Source of the DNA: FEN-1073 sp963780865
GTDB lineage: Bacteria > Chloroflexota > Anaerolineae > Anaerolineales > RBG-16-64-43
Direction of reading: 5' to 3'
DNA length: 64,000 nucleotides
Assembly (NCBI GenBank): GCA_963780865.1
Contig: CAWADT010000005.1
Span: forward strand, 1-64,000
This document shows positions 9,250-17,218 of this stretch, piece after piece. Every line of letters begins with the position of its first letter. Within the stretch, counting starts at the first letter, position 1. The position numbers and the translations under genes were made by a program. A model generated the notes under the pieces. The model was not told the origin of the DNA and ran no database searches. It saw nothing but the letters and a program-made list of their open reading frames with translations.

Positions 9250-10830
9250 TTATAGAGTTATTCCTCTGCCCACTTCCGGCTTCCTGACCTCAATCCCGCT
9301 TCCCCGCAGCGTTTCCTTCCACCAATCCGGATCCTCCGTATGAATTGGAATTAATATTTCCGGATGCACTGAGCGCACGAATTCCGACAGTTCCTCTCCG
9401 CAGGCGTGGCCGGAGGCATGGAGGCAGGGCGATTGCTTGTCGTCCGGGTCTCCGATCAGATCGAGTCCCAGCCAGCGGACCCAGTTGCGCAGGCGGTCGA
9501 GGTCGGCGGCTTGTTCGTCGTCGTAGGCGCGGCTGTTGGAGAATAGATATACCCCGCCTGTAATTCCTTCCAGGTCCGGGAGGTCGTTGAGATCCCACAA
9601 GCTGTCGGCCAGGAGGTAATCCCCCGGCTTTTCGGAGACGGTCCCGGCGCAGACGATCGGCGCCGACCACGCCTCGCGCGTCTCGCGTTCCCACGGGCGC
9701 GGGGCGGCCTTCGGGTCGTCGAACAGGCCGATGTGCGGGCCGCCATCCGGCGCCGGAAAGAGATCCGGTTCGGCCAGATGCATCGCGCGCAAAAGGTAAG
9801 CGTCCTTCGGTTGAAGCAGCAGGGTGCGGCCGGTTTGGTGTGCCGCGTCCAAAAAAACCTGCAAACGCTCGACGTTGCGCGGGCCGAAATCCGCGATCGC
9901 CAGCTGGCCGCGGTACCGTCCCAGAATTTCCACCACGCGCGCGAGGATTTGGTCTTCGGAGATCCGGCCCGAACTGGATTCCAGATGGGTGCCTTCGCAC
10001 AGCAGCGCGCGCGGGTGCAGCGCGGTCAAGCCGGCCTGAAACGCGCGGGTTTGCCCGCCGCGCCGGCCGTGGAAGCGAATGTCTCCCGTGTACCCGACCC
10101 AGCCTGCGCGTGTTTCAATCGCATACCCGACCGCGCCGGGGATCGAATGATCCACCGGCCAGAAACGGACTGGGAGACCGGCAACCCTTCCGGGGAATGC
10201 TTCGGCGCTCGCCGGTTGAATCGCTTTGCGCGTTCCGCTCCCGGCGCTTTCCCAGAACCCGCGTCCGCCGGCGGCGAGGCTCCCCTCCAGGAAAAGAAAA
10301 GGCCGCAGCCTGTACGCCTCTCCGCGCGCGGACTCGAGGATTCCGCCCTTGTCCGCGCGTTCACTCACGTAGACCAGCTCCCGCTCGAGGCTCGCCATAC
10401 CGGTCACCTGCATCGCGCGCGCGATCGCCGCGCTCGTGCGTGTGCACACGATCGGAATCGCGCTGTCGAGATAGGACACATCGCCGGTATGGTCCAGGTG
10501 CGCGTGCGATAGAAGAACCGCGTCGATCGCGGGGCGGTCCTCGGTGCGCGCCAGCTTCCGGTAAGCGCTCGTATCGCGGATCCGATCCCACAGATGCGGC
10601 AGTTCGAGGTCCTTGCGATACAAGCCTTCGAGCGGAGGGATCAGCCCCAAGGCCAGCGGGTCGAGCAGGCCGCGCGCCGACCGCGGCCGCAATAGCTCGT
10701 TGTAATACTTCCCCGCCCGTCCGAAGGAAATGCCGAAGTCCAGCATCAACCGGGCGTCGCCGTCTTCCAGGAGGATCTTATTGCCCCCGATCTCTCCGGC
10801 CGCGCCGTAACAGGTGATTTGAGTGGGCAT
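9250..10830 (-). CDS. RNase J-like metallo-beta-lactamase fold hydrolase
   Basis: Probable metal-dependent hydrolase of 526 residues, similar in layout to RNase J/beta-CASP nucleases. The zinc motif HAHLDH lies at residues 109-114; VDHSIPG and YTGDIR supply further metal ligands; near the end ASGHAC and the PIHTED histidine match the late beta-CASP motifs. RNA processing is therefore plausible, but no C-terminal RNase J domain is seen. I start at ATG 10830, preceded by GAGGGG; a GTG at 10848 is possible. The ribosome site lies inside a 33-bp perfect hairpin. A copy of its 3' end sits at 5.4 kb. Confidence 0.82.
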   Translation of the reverse strand: MPTQITCYGAAGEIGGNKILLEDGDARLMLDFGISFGRAGKYYNELLRPRSARGLLDPLALGLIPPLEGLYRKDLELPHLWDRIRDTSAYRKLARTEDRPAIDAVLLSHAHLDHTGDVSYLDSAIPIVCTRTSAAIARAMQVTGMASLERELVYVSERADKGGILESARGEAYRLRPFLFLEGSLAAGGRGFWESAGSGTRKAIQPASAEAFPGRVAGLPVRFWPVDHSIPGAVGYAIETRAGWVGYTGDIRFHGRRGGQTRAFQAGLTALHPRALLCEGTHLESSSGRISEDQILARVVEILGRYRGQLAIADFGPRNVERLQVFLDAAHQTGRTLLLQPKDAYLLRAMHLAEPDLFPAPDGGPHIGLFDDPKAAPRPWERETREAWSAPIVCAGTVSEKPGDYLLADSLWDLNDLPDLEGITGGVYLFSNSRAYDDEQAADLDRLRNWVRWLGLDLIGDPDDKQSPCLHASGHACGEELSEFVRSVHPEILIPIHTEDPDWWKETLRGSGIEVRKPEVGRGITL

Positions 10831-10840
10831 AGGAATTACT

Positions 10841-10911
10841 CCCCTCACCCCCGACCCCGTAGTAGGGGTTCGGCACCGCCGAACCCCTACTACGGGGTCG
10901 GGGGTGAGGGC
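10841..10911. repeat. Perfect long inverted repeat over the hydrolase start region
   Basis: Arms 10842-10874 and 10878-10910 are exact reverse complements (33 bp) with a 3-base loop. The left arm contains the GAGGGG ribosome site of the minus-strand hydrolase, so the folded leader could hide it. It could also be a small mobile-element relic or a bidirectional terminator; there is no U-tract on either side. Confidence 0.85.
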
Positions 10912-10965
10912 TTTATTAAATCACCGCCGACCGCCCAATACAACCTCTCGTGCTACAATTCTTTC

Positions 10966-11073
10966 ATGCCGCAGGAATTGGTTTTTCTCAAGCTGGGCGG
11001 ATCGCTCATCACCGAGAAAGCCCGCACGCGGATTTCACCGGCGCCTATCGGACGAAATCGACCGATAGTGTAA
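10966..11073 (+). pseudogene. Truncated duplicate of isopentenyl phosphate kinase 5' end
   Basis: Positions 10949-11032 match 13383-13466 over 84 bases with about two mismatches, covering the TACAAT promoter box, the ATG and the first ~22 codons (MPQELVFLKLGGSLIT). After that the frame runs into unrelated sequence and stops at 11073, so only a 35-residue peptide could be made. It sits just before the glycosyltransferase cargo and mirrors the hydrolase stub at 5.4 kb. Confidence 0.85.
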
Positions 11074-11123
11074 AACTGGACATAAACAACAGATTGTCAT
11101 TGGCCTCGGGTCGTATGGCTTTC

Positions 11124-11304
11124 ATCCCGCTTTCGCGGGATGATGCATACCATGCAGCTTGCCCCGCATTCCTCTATATTAATCGAAGAATGCGGGGCTT
11201 GCCCCGCATTCCTCTATATTAATCGAAGAATGCGGGGCTTGCTGCGCAGTTCTTGAGGGTTGCACTCCTCGATACCGCGCGGCTTGCCGCGCGGACATTC
11301 ATTC
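11124..11304. repeat. Dispersed nested-palindrome repeat, long copy
   Basis: Begins with ATCCCGCTTTCGCGGGAT (11124-11141), then GATG-ATAC and the GCTTGCCCCGC blocks, a hairpin core, TTGCTGCGCAGTTCTT, GATACCGCGCGG and ends near ATTCATTCAGG. The same order is seen at 52.58 kb, and inverted at 48.24 kb. It contains no coding frame. Confidence 0.8.
11161..11240 (+). repeat. Two exact tandem copies of a 40-bp hairpin unit
   Basis: 11161-11200 and 11201-11240 are identical 40-base units; each folds as GCCCCGCATTC...GAATGCGGGGC. The duplication lies inside the long dispersed repeat and suggests slippage at a hairpin. Confidence 0.9.
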
Positions 11305-11324
11305 AGGTTTTTAGGAGAAGGGCA

Positions 11325-12890
11325 ATGAGAATTCTAAAATATCTTACAAAACCATACAATCTACTTGTTATTCTTGCTCTCCTGATCGGTATCGCCCTGC
11401 GGGTATGGGATTTTGGAAATCTTCCCGCCGGGTTATATCAGGATGAAGCTTCCATCGGTGTGGAGGCGGAATCCCTGTATCACTTTGGCATAGATCGCAA
11501 TGGCGAATCTTTTCCGGTTCATTTCATCGCCTGGGGAAGCGGTCAAAATGCCCTATATGGATACCTGCTGATCCCATTGGTTCCGTTGGGCTTGACGCCG
11601 ATAACCATTCGTCTTCCAATGTTGATTTCCGGATTGCTGACGTTGGTGATTGTATATGCAATAGCTAGAAAGCTTTTTTCTCCGTCGATCGCACTCCTGG
11701 CCATCTTTCTCCTGGCGATCAGTCCCTGGCACATAATGATGTCCCGATGGGCGCTGGAATCCAATCTCTTGCCATTTGCGTTTTCCCTGGCTTTTCTGTG
11801 CCTGTTATATGCCGATCAAAAACCATTTTGGTTTCCGGTCTCAATGATGGTACTAGCTATCAGTTTATATTCCTACGGAACGGCCTATTTTCTTGTTCCT
11901 TTGTTCGTTGTTCTCGTCGTGGCCTTCTTATTCGTCAGGGGGGTCGTGTCGAGGAAAATAATAATTCTTGGAATTGCCCTGTTCTTCTTGGCATCCATCC
12001 CGATTTTTCTCTTCATTCTTGTCAACATGTTCCATTGGAGTGGAATCCATCTGGGGATAATAACGATTCCGCAGATGATTGCCTCCCCAAGAATTGTCGA
12101 GATGACCGGATTTCTGCGTGGCGCAGGATTTAAATGGTATTACTACGATTTATTAACCATGGCGAAAATCCTTTTCCTACACACCGATGTTTTTATCCAT
12201 AATTCAATTCCGCCGTATGGGTTTTTATTCCCCGGAGCGATCCTGTTCGCATTAATGGGGGCGGTTCTTGTTGCGGAGAATTTCATAAGGCAAAAAAGGT
12301 TCGGGATCTGGGCATTTCTGATGTGGTTGATTCTGGCTTTCTTGCTTGGGATCATCCAACCGCCGGATGTTAATCGAATCAATGCATTGTTCATCCCTTT
12401 AATCCTTTGCGTCGCGGTGACTTTGGATTGGTTCGTCCGCGATCGAAAATTCTTGGCGATTCCGATTGCTCTCGGCCTGGCGGCCTACGGCGTGCTCTTT
12501 TGGAGAACCTATACCGGATCGGATTACCGCGGCAACGTCGGCTGGGATTTCAATAACGGGTTGATTCCGGCCATTCAATCGGTGATGAAATATCCGGATG
12601 TGCCCGTGTGCCTCACGAATGAAATGAATATGCCGTATGTTTATGTACAACTTGTCGATTTCAGAAATCCCAAGGATTATTTAGCTACCATCCAATACGA
12701 AAACCCGGTTGCGAAATTCCGGTATGTCATTAAAATGGACCGGTATTCCTTTGGAATTCAAAACTGCAATTTAATACCGAACACCATCTACATTCTAAAA
12801 AACGATCAGAAGCTTCCACTGGACGAATCATTGTTTACGAAAAGTGTCTTTGGCGATTATATTGTATATTATCCAAAAAAGCCGGAGTAA
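11325..12890 (+). CDS. GT-C glycosyltransferase, PMT/ArnT-like (GT39/GT83 type)
   Basis: Integral membrane glycosyltransferase of 521 residues expected to move a sugar from a polyprenyl-phosphate donor to a protein, lipid or cell-wall glycan. After a first membrane segment (about 12-30) comes the first external loop with GLYQDEASIG, the acidic D-E site typical of the family, followed by about ten more hydrophobic segments and a ~120-residue C-terminal domain. ATG 11325 follows AGGAGAAG. AT-richer than flanking genes and bracketed by a duplicated kinase 5' end, so it looks imported. The acceptor is unknown. Confidence 0.8.
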   Translation: MRILKYLTKPYNLLVILALLIGIALRVWDFGNLPAGLYQDEASIGVEAESLYHFGIDRNGESFPVHFIAWGSGQNALYGYLLIPLVPLGLTPITIRLPMLISGLLTLVIVYAIARKLFSPSIALLAIFLLAISPWHIMMSRWALESNLLPFAFSLAFLCLLYADQKPFWFPVSMMVLAISLYSYGTAYFLVPLFVVLVVAFLFVRGVVSRKIIILGIALFFLASIPIFLFILVNMFHWSGIHLGIITIPQMIASPRIVEMTGFLRGAGFKWYYYDLLTMAKILFLHTDVFIHNSIPPYGFLFPGAILFALMGAVLVAENFIRQKRFGIWAFLMWLILAFLLGIIQPPDVNRINALFIPLILCVAVTLDWFVRDRKFLAIPIALGLAAYGVLFWRTYTGSDYRGNVGWDFNNGLIPAIQSVMKYPDVPVCLTNEMNMPYVYVQLVDFRNPKDYLATIQYENPVAKFRYVIKMDRYSFGIQNCNLIPNTIYILKNDQKLPLDESLFTKSVFGDYIVYYPKKPE

Positions 12891-13382
12891 ACTTCCGCAA
12901 GAATTCTGCATCTGAAGGAATGCAATCAACCGTTATTCCCCATTGATGCCAGAGGATAGCCCCATGCGACCCGATGAATTGGCGATTTCAGCGTAACCGT
13001 CATCATCTGGCGGCCTGCTTGGGCGGCTATTCAAGGGACAATTGAGTCGGTTGGAATAAAGCAGGTTGAAGTCCCCATGAATTTCTCATAATGCAGGGGG
13101 ATGCTCCGCCGGGCCTTTTTCGGACGAAATCGATATTTTGCAGACAAGGACCTGACGCAACTTTCGATCTCTTGCGACCAGGAAAAAAGCATGGCGCTAG
13201 AGGGTGATGTTTCTACGAGGTGTCACGTTTCGTCAAAGTCGACCCGCATGGGAAGGTTCCAAATTCCCGGCTTGGGATGTTCCGTGCTGCGGTTGACCAC
13301 CTCGAAGAGTCGCCTTACGTGATCAAGCATCTCCCCCTGATTCCTCATTTTGGCATCATGGACCGCACGAAAAGCAACCGCC
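12891..13382. other. Intergenic stretch, no gene seen
   Basis: About 490 bases without a convincing frame. A short segment CGGACGAAATCGA near 13122 also occurs near 11050, beside the truncated kinase copy, and may be part of the recombination history. Confidence 0.45.
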
Positions 13383-13387
13383 CGTGC

Positions 13388-13393
13388 TACAAT
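13388..13393 (+). promoter_or_regulatory. -10 box of a probably leaderless kinase transcript
   Basis: TACAAT lies only six bases before the ATG at 13400, so transcription would begin at or next to the start codon; no ribosome site is present. The same box and spacing are kept in the duplicate at 10954-10968. No convincing -35 box. Confidence 0.55.
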
Positions 13394-13399
13394 TCTTTC

Positions 13400-14203
13400 A
13401 TGCCGCAGGAATTGGTTTTTCTCAAGCTGGGCGGATCGCTCATCACCGATAAAGCCCGGACGCGGACCGCGCGCCCGGATGCCATCCGGCGGCTGACGGA
13501 TGAGATCGCTCAGGCGCGCAGAGACGCGCCGGGCTTGCGGCTCGTCCTCGGACACGGGTCCGGATCCTTCGGGCATATGGAAGCGAAAAAATACGGGACG
13601 GCGGACGGGGTGAACTCGTCCGAGGATTGGCGCGGGTTCACCGCGGTCTGGAATGCCGCCGATCAGTTGAACCGGATCGTGACGGATGCCCTGGCCGCCG
13701 GCGGCGTCCCCGCCGTTCGGATCGCACCCTCATCCTGCGCGATTTTAGAGGACGGCCGGCTTGCGGAAATGCCCGTCGCGCCGGTGGGATCTGCGCTGGA
13801 CGCCGGGCTGGTCCCGGTCGTATACGGCGACGCGGTGTTCGACCGGACGCGCGGCGGCGGGATCGCCTCGACCGAGATGGTGTTCGCGCACTTGGCGCAT
13901 ACCCTTCACCCGCAGCGGATCCTCCTGGCCGGGCTTGAACGCGGCGTGTTCGAGGATTATCCGGCGCGGGAGGTTCTGCTTCCGCGGATCCGGGCCGCGG
14001 AGTGGGAAAAAGTCCGTTCCAAACTCGCAGGCTCGGCTCACACCGACGTCACCGGCGGAATGCTCTCCAAGGTGCGGGAGATGGTGGAGCTAATCCTGCG
14101 CGAGGAAAACCTGGAGGCGGTCATTTTTTCCGGCGAGGTCGAAGGGAACGTCTGGCGCGCGCTATTGGGGGAAGTGGTGGAAGGGACGAGGCTGGAAAAA
14201 TAA
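13400..14203 (+). CDS. ipk: Isopentenyl phosphate kinase
   Basis: Amino-acid-kinase fold enzyme of 267 residues. IPK phosphorylates isopentenyl phosphate to isopentenyl diphosphate with ATP, the last step of the alternative mevalonate route. The N-terminal KLGGSLIT holds the catalytic lysine and glycine loop; GHGSGSFGH carries the histidine that marks IPKs within the fold; later TDVTGGMLSKV is the ATP/metal region. Start chosen at ATG 13400 because it aligns with family N-termini and follows TACAAT closely. A partner decarboxylase lies at 49.2 kb. A related fosfomycin-type kinase is less likely. Confidence 0.88.
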   Translation: MPQELVFLKLGGSLITDKARTRTARPDAIRRLTDEIAQARRDAPGLRLVLGHGSGSFGHMEAKKYGTADGVNSSEDWRGFTAVWNAADQLNRIVTDALAAGGVPAVRIAPSSCAILEDGRLAEMPVAPVGSALDAGLVPVVYGDAVFDRTRGGGIASTEMVFAHLAHTLHPQRILLAGLERGVFEDYPAREVLLPRIRAAEWEKVRSKLAGSAHTDVTGGMLSKVREMVELILREENLEAVIFSGEVEGNVWRALLGEVVEGTRLEK

Positions 14204-14205
14204 AA

Positions 14206-14226
14206 CGGCCGGAGGGATTCCGGCCG
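14206..14226. terminator. Hairpin terminator between ipk and tRNA-Gln
   Basis: Stem CGGCCGGA/TCCGGCCG of 8 bp with a five-base loop, two bases after the ipk stop codon and between two converging genes. No strong U-tract, so efficiency is uncertain. Confidence 0.55.
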
Positions 14227-14236
14227 CGCGGGATGG

Positions 14237-14307
14237 CTGGGGATCGAGGATTCGAACCTCGGCATACAGATCCAGAGTCTGCTGTCCTACCACTAGACGA
14301 ATCCCCA
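14237..14307 (-). tRNA. tRNA-Gln (anticodon CTG)
   Basis: On the minus strand the sequence folds into a complete cloverleaf of 71 nt: acceptor TGGGGAT/ATCCCCA, D-arm GTCTAGTGGTAGGAC, anticodon stem GCAGA/TCTGT with loop CTCTGGA (anticodon CTG, reads CAG), and T-arm with GTTCGAATC. Discriminator base G; CCA is not encoded. It lies divergently beside glnS, whose product charges it. Confidence 0.95.
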
Positions 14308-14322
14308 GCGGAAACCGGCGGA

Positions 14323-14328
14323 ATTATA
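14323..14328 (-). promoter_or_regulatory. -10 box for tRNA-Gln
   Basis: The minus strand reads GGTATAATTCC, with TATAAT 15 bases before the mature tRNA 5' end. The -35 region is weak. Confidence 0.5.
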
Positions 14329-14360
14329 CCATGGCTTTGTTATAATTCAGCGAGCTTTTC

Positions 14361-14475
14361 ATCACCGCGGATTTCACGGATTTAAATCCACAGATGGCAC
14401 GGATAAAATCTGAAATGGTTTTTTATAAAAGAGGGTCTATCCGTGGTGTCGGTTTTAGTCGGTGTAATCCATGGT
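14361..14475. repeat. CACGGAT-rich degenerate inverted repeat
   Basis: Contains repeated CACGGAT and ATCCGTG motifs in opposite orientation (GATTTCACGGAT at the left, ATCCGTGGTGTCGG at the right). The style resembles the elements at 50164-50279 and 56609-56749. It spans the leader of glnS. Confidence 0.45.
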
Positions 14476-14497
14476 TTGTTTGTCTTCCGGGAGGCAC

Positions 14498-16207
14498 ATG
14501 GTAAATCGAGAAACGTCCCTTCCAGCCGAACCGCAAGCCGGGCAATTCATCCTTGACGCAGTCGCCGAAGATCTGAAATCGGGCCGATTCAAATCCATCC
14601 GCACCCGTTTGCCGCCGGAACCGAACGGCTACTTGCATATCGGCCACGTCAAAGCCTGGTGGATCGACTACAACACCGCGAAATCCTACGGCGGCGAACT
14701 GTACCTGCGCTTCGACGATACCAACCCCGCCAAGGAAGAGACCGAGTTCGTCGAAGCGATCAAAGAAGATACGAAGTGGCTGGGCATCCAGTGGGCAAAA
14801 GAGACTTACGCTTCGGATTATTTCGACCGGCTGTATGAGTGGGCGGTCCGCTTGGTGAAGAAGGGGCTGGCGTACGTCGATGACCAGTCTCCGGACGAGG
14901 TGAGCGCGACGCGCGGCACGTTGACCGAACCCGGCCGGAATTCCCCGCACCGCGACCGGCCGGTGGACGTGAACCTGGACCTACTGGACCGCATGAAACG
15001 GGGCGAGTTTCCCGAGGGCAGCCGGGTGCTGCGGGCCAAGATCGACATGGCCCATCCCAACATCGTCATGCGCGACCCGGTTATGTACCGCATCCTGCGC
15101 GCGCATCACCACCGCACCGGCGACAAGTGGAATATCTACCCGATGTACGACTGGTCGCACGGCCAGAACAACTCGATGGAAGGGATCACCCACTCGCTGT
15201 GTTCGCAGGAATACATCATCCACCGGCCGCTCTATGAGTGGTTCCTGGAGCAGCTGGGCGAGTTCAAGACGCGACAGATCGAATTTTCGCGCCTCAACCT
15301 CACGCACGCGATGATGAGCAAACGCAAAGTGCGCAAGCTGGTGGAGGCGGGCGTCGTGAAAGGCTGGGACGACCCGAGGCTCACCACCTTGCGCGGGTTG
15401 CGCCGGCGCGGCGTCAACCCGGAGGCGATCCTGGAGTTCGTCCGCGCGGTCGGCGAAACCAAGAATGACAGTTTTGTGGATATGGGTGTGTTCGAAGCCT
15501 TTATCCGCGACGATTTGAACCGGCGCTCCCTCCGTCGCATGGCGGTGCTTCGTCCGATCAAACTCGTCATCGATAACTACCCGGAGGACCGGGTGGAGGA
15601 GATGGACGCGGTCAATAATCCCGAAGATCCCTCCGCCGGAACCCGCAAGATCCCGTTCTCGAAGGTGCTCTATATCGAACAGGACGATTTCCGCGAAACG
15701 CCTCCGCCAAAATATTTCCGGCTTTTCCCGGGCAACGAAGTCCGGCTGCGGTACGCTTATTTCGTCCAGTGCATCGGCGTGGTCAAGGATCCAGCCACAG
15801 GAGAGGTGACCGAAGTCCACTGCACCTACGATCCGGCCACGTGCGGCGGGGACGCGCCCGACGGACGCAAGGTCAAATCCACCATCCATTGGGTCTCGGC
15901 CCGGCACGCTGTGAAGGCGGAAGTTCGTCTGTATGACCAATTGTTCACCGCCGACCAACCCGACGAGGGAGAAGGGATTGATCAGGTGATCAACCCCAAT
16001 TCGCTCGAGGTGCTGGCCGATTGCAGACTCGAGCCGTCGCTGGCGGAGGGTAAACCGGGCGATAAATTTCAATTCGAGCGCAACGGATATTTTTGCGCCG
16101 ACCCGGACGGCGAACCCGGCAAACCGGTATTCAACCGGACGGTAACGTTGCGGGATTCCTGGGCAAAGATCGAAAAAGGGGTGCAGGGCGAATTGAGGAA
16201 GCCATGA
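14498..16207 (+). CDS. glnS: Glutaminyl-tRNA synthetase
   Basis: Class I synthetase of 569 residues that attaches glutamine to tRNA-Gln. The HIGH motif (HIGH, residues 47-50, in YLHIGHVKAW) and the KMSKS equivalent (MSKRK, about 273-277) are in place, and the C-terminal half has the two beta-barrel anticodon-binding domain. Length fits bacterial GlnRS. ATG 14498 follows GGGAGG at short spacing; an in-frame start at 14471 would add nine residues. The cognate tRNA-Gln lies 190 bases upstream in the opposite direction. A GluRS identity is excluded by the GlnRS-type WDYNTAK-like and FDDTNP segments. Confidence 0.95.
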   Translation: MVNRETSLPAEPQAGQFILDAVAEDLKSGRFKSIRTRLPPEPNGYLHIGHVKAWWIDYNTAKSYGGELYLRFDDTNPAKEETEFVEAIKEDTKWLGIQWAKETYASDYFDRLYEWAVRLVKKGLAYVDDQSPDEVSATRGTLTEPGRNSPHRDRPVDVNLDLLDRMKRGEFPEGSRVLRAKIDMAHPNIVMRDPVMYRILRAHHHRTGDKWNIYPMYDWSHGQNNSMEGITHSLCSQEYIIHRPLYEWFLEQLGEFKTRQIEFSRLNLTHAMMSKRKVRKLVEAGVVKGWDDPRLTTLRGLRRRGVNPEAILEFVRAVGETKNDSFVDMGVFEAFIRDDLNRRSLRRMAVLRPIKLVIDNYPEDRVEEMDAVNNPEDPSAGTRKIPFSKVLYIEQDDFRETPPPKYFRLFPGNEVRLRYAYFVQCIGVVKDPATGEVTEVHCTYDPATCGGDAPDGRKVKSTIHWVSARHAVKAEVRLYDQLFTADQPDEGEGIDQVINPNSLEVLADCRLEPSLAEGKPGDKFQFERNGYFCADPDGEPGKPVFNRTVTLRDSWAKIEKGVQGELRKP

Positions 16208-17218
16208 AACACTATTTCGATCCCCTCCAAAAAAAGGAGAGGATATGAAGGAGCGGAATTAAAGCATTTTTTCGGTCTGCTTAGGCTCCTGGTAGACCTC
16301 CACCGGGGCCGATCCCACCAACCCGGCTCGCTGGGGCAAGCAATGCCTGGAATCAAAGCGATTCGATCGGGATATTGACAGTATTATCTTGCTAATTGGT
16401 CGGGTGCAATATAACCAGCATCCTTTCATTTTTAATGTTTACTCGGATACATAGGACTTTCGTTTTACAAAAACCATTTATCATTTTCCGGTTTCGAAAC
16501 GCCTTGTTGTAAAGCGTAACTATCAAATGAAGATTTTCCGAATGTTTTTTTTGAAACAAAGCGAATCGCCATATTAATTGAAACGTCGTCCAGACGGATC
16601 GATTTGCACAATGGAATTGCATTCCGTTAGGAAATGCTCTTGTGTAACATTCCAAGAGTCGATATACTCAATGGAGATCTGCAGCCCAATAAAAAATAAT
16701 AACGCTTTCTATCTATTCTTATTTATACTGGTCCAGATGAATTTATCGCAGGCAGAGCAAGGCTGCCGCGCTCTGCCAAACGGAGATAATAGACGGAATG
16801 CCAATCACTATTGTGATTACCGTCGGCTCCTGTGGAATCGCGTGGAAAAATTCTCAATCGGTCAACGTGTCACCCACGCACCAAAGCAATCCGCCAAACA
16901 ATAGTCAAAAAACGTTCGAATCCCCGCTCATCCTGATTTGTAAAGAACAATGTGGGCATCCATTCACCTTCGGCTTGACGGCGAGGAAAATTGAGTTTGC
17001 CTAAGCAACGACCATATTTATTGAGATAACAGTCGCGGATTATTGGTAGCGTTCGAGGGTTCGCCATACGCGGAGCCGGTTTCGCGCTCGATAGGTCAGA
17101 TATCATCCCCCGCGCGAAAACGGGCAACGAGGAGGTCCTATCGATTGAATTCCAACCAAACGGCCTTAGTGTTTTTCATCGCGCTCATCCGCCCAAGCAA
17201 GGAGACTAGGAGGAGCTC
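16208..17218. other. One-kilobase gene-free stretch
   Basis: No convincing gene on either strand. Positions 16390-16740 are notably AT-rich. A hairpin GGCAGAGC...GCTCTGCC near 16751-16780 could be a terminator or relic. A 68-codon frame from 16798 looks weakly protein-like but has no ribosome site. The GGAGGAGCTC at ~17210 serves the next gene. Confidence 0.5.

Noticed and set aside
10841..11304. CRISPR array
   Set aside because: The repeats are palindromic and only two tandem units exist, with no spacers or cas genes; no array anywhere in the window.
16926..16945. T-arm-like GTTCGAATCCCCGC
   Set aside because: The stem does not pair and no D or anticodon arm is present, so it is not a tRNA.
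16578..17127. Short frames on both strands in the 1-kb gap after glnS
   Set aside because: No start signals, poor composition and no family similarity.
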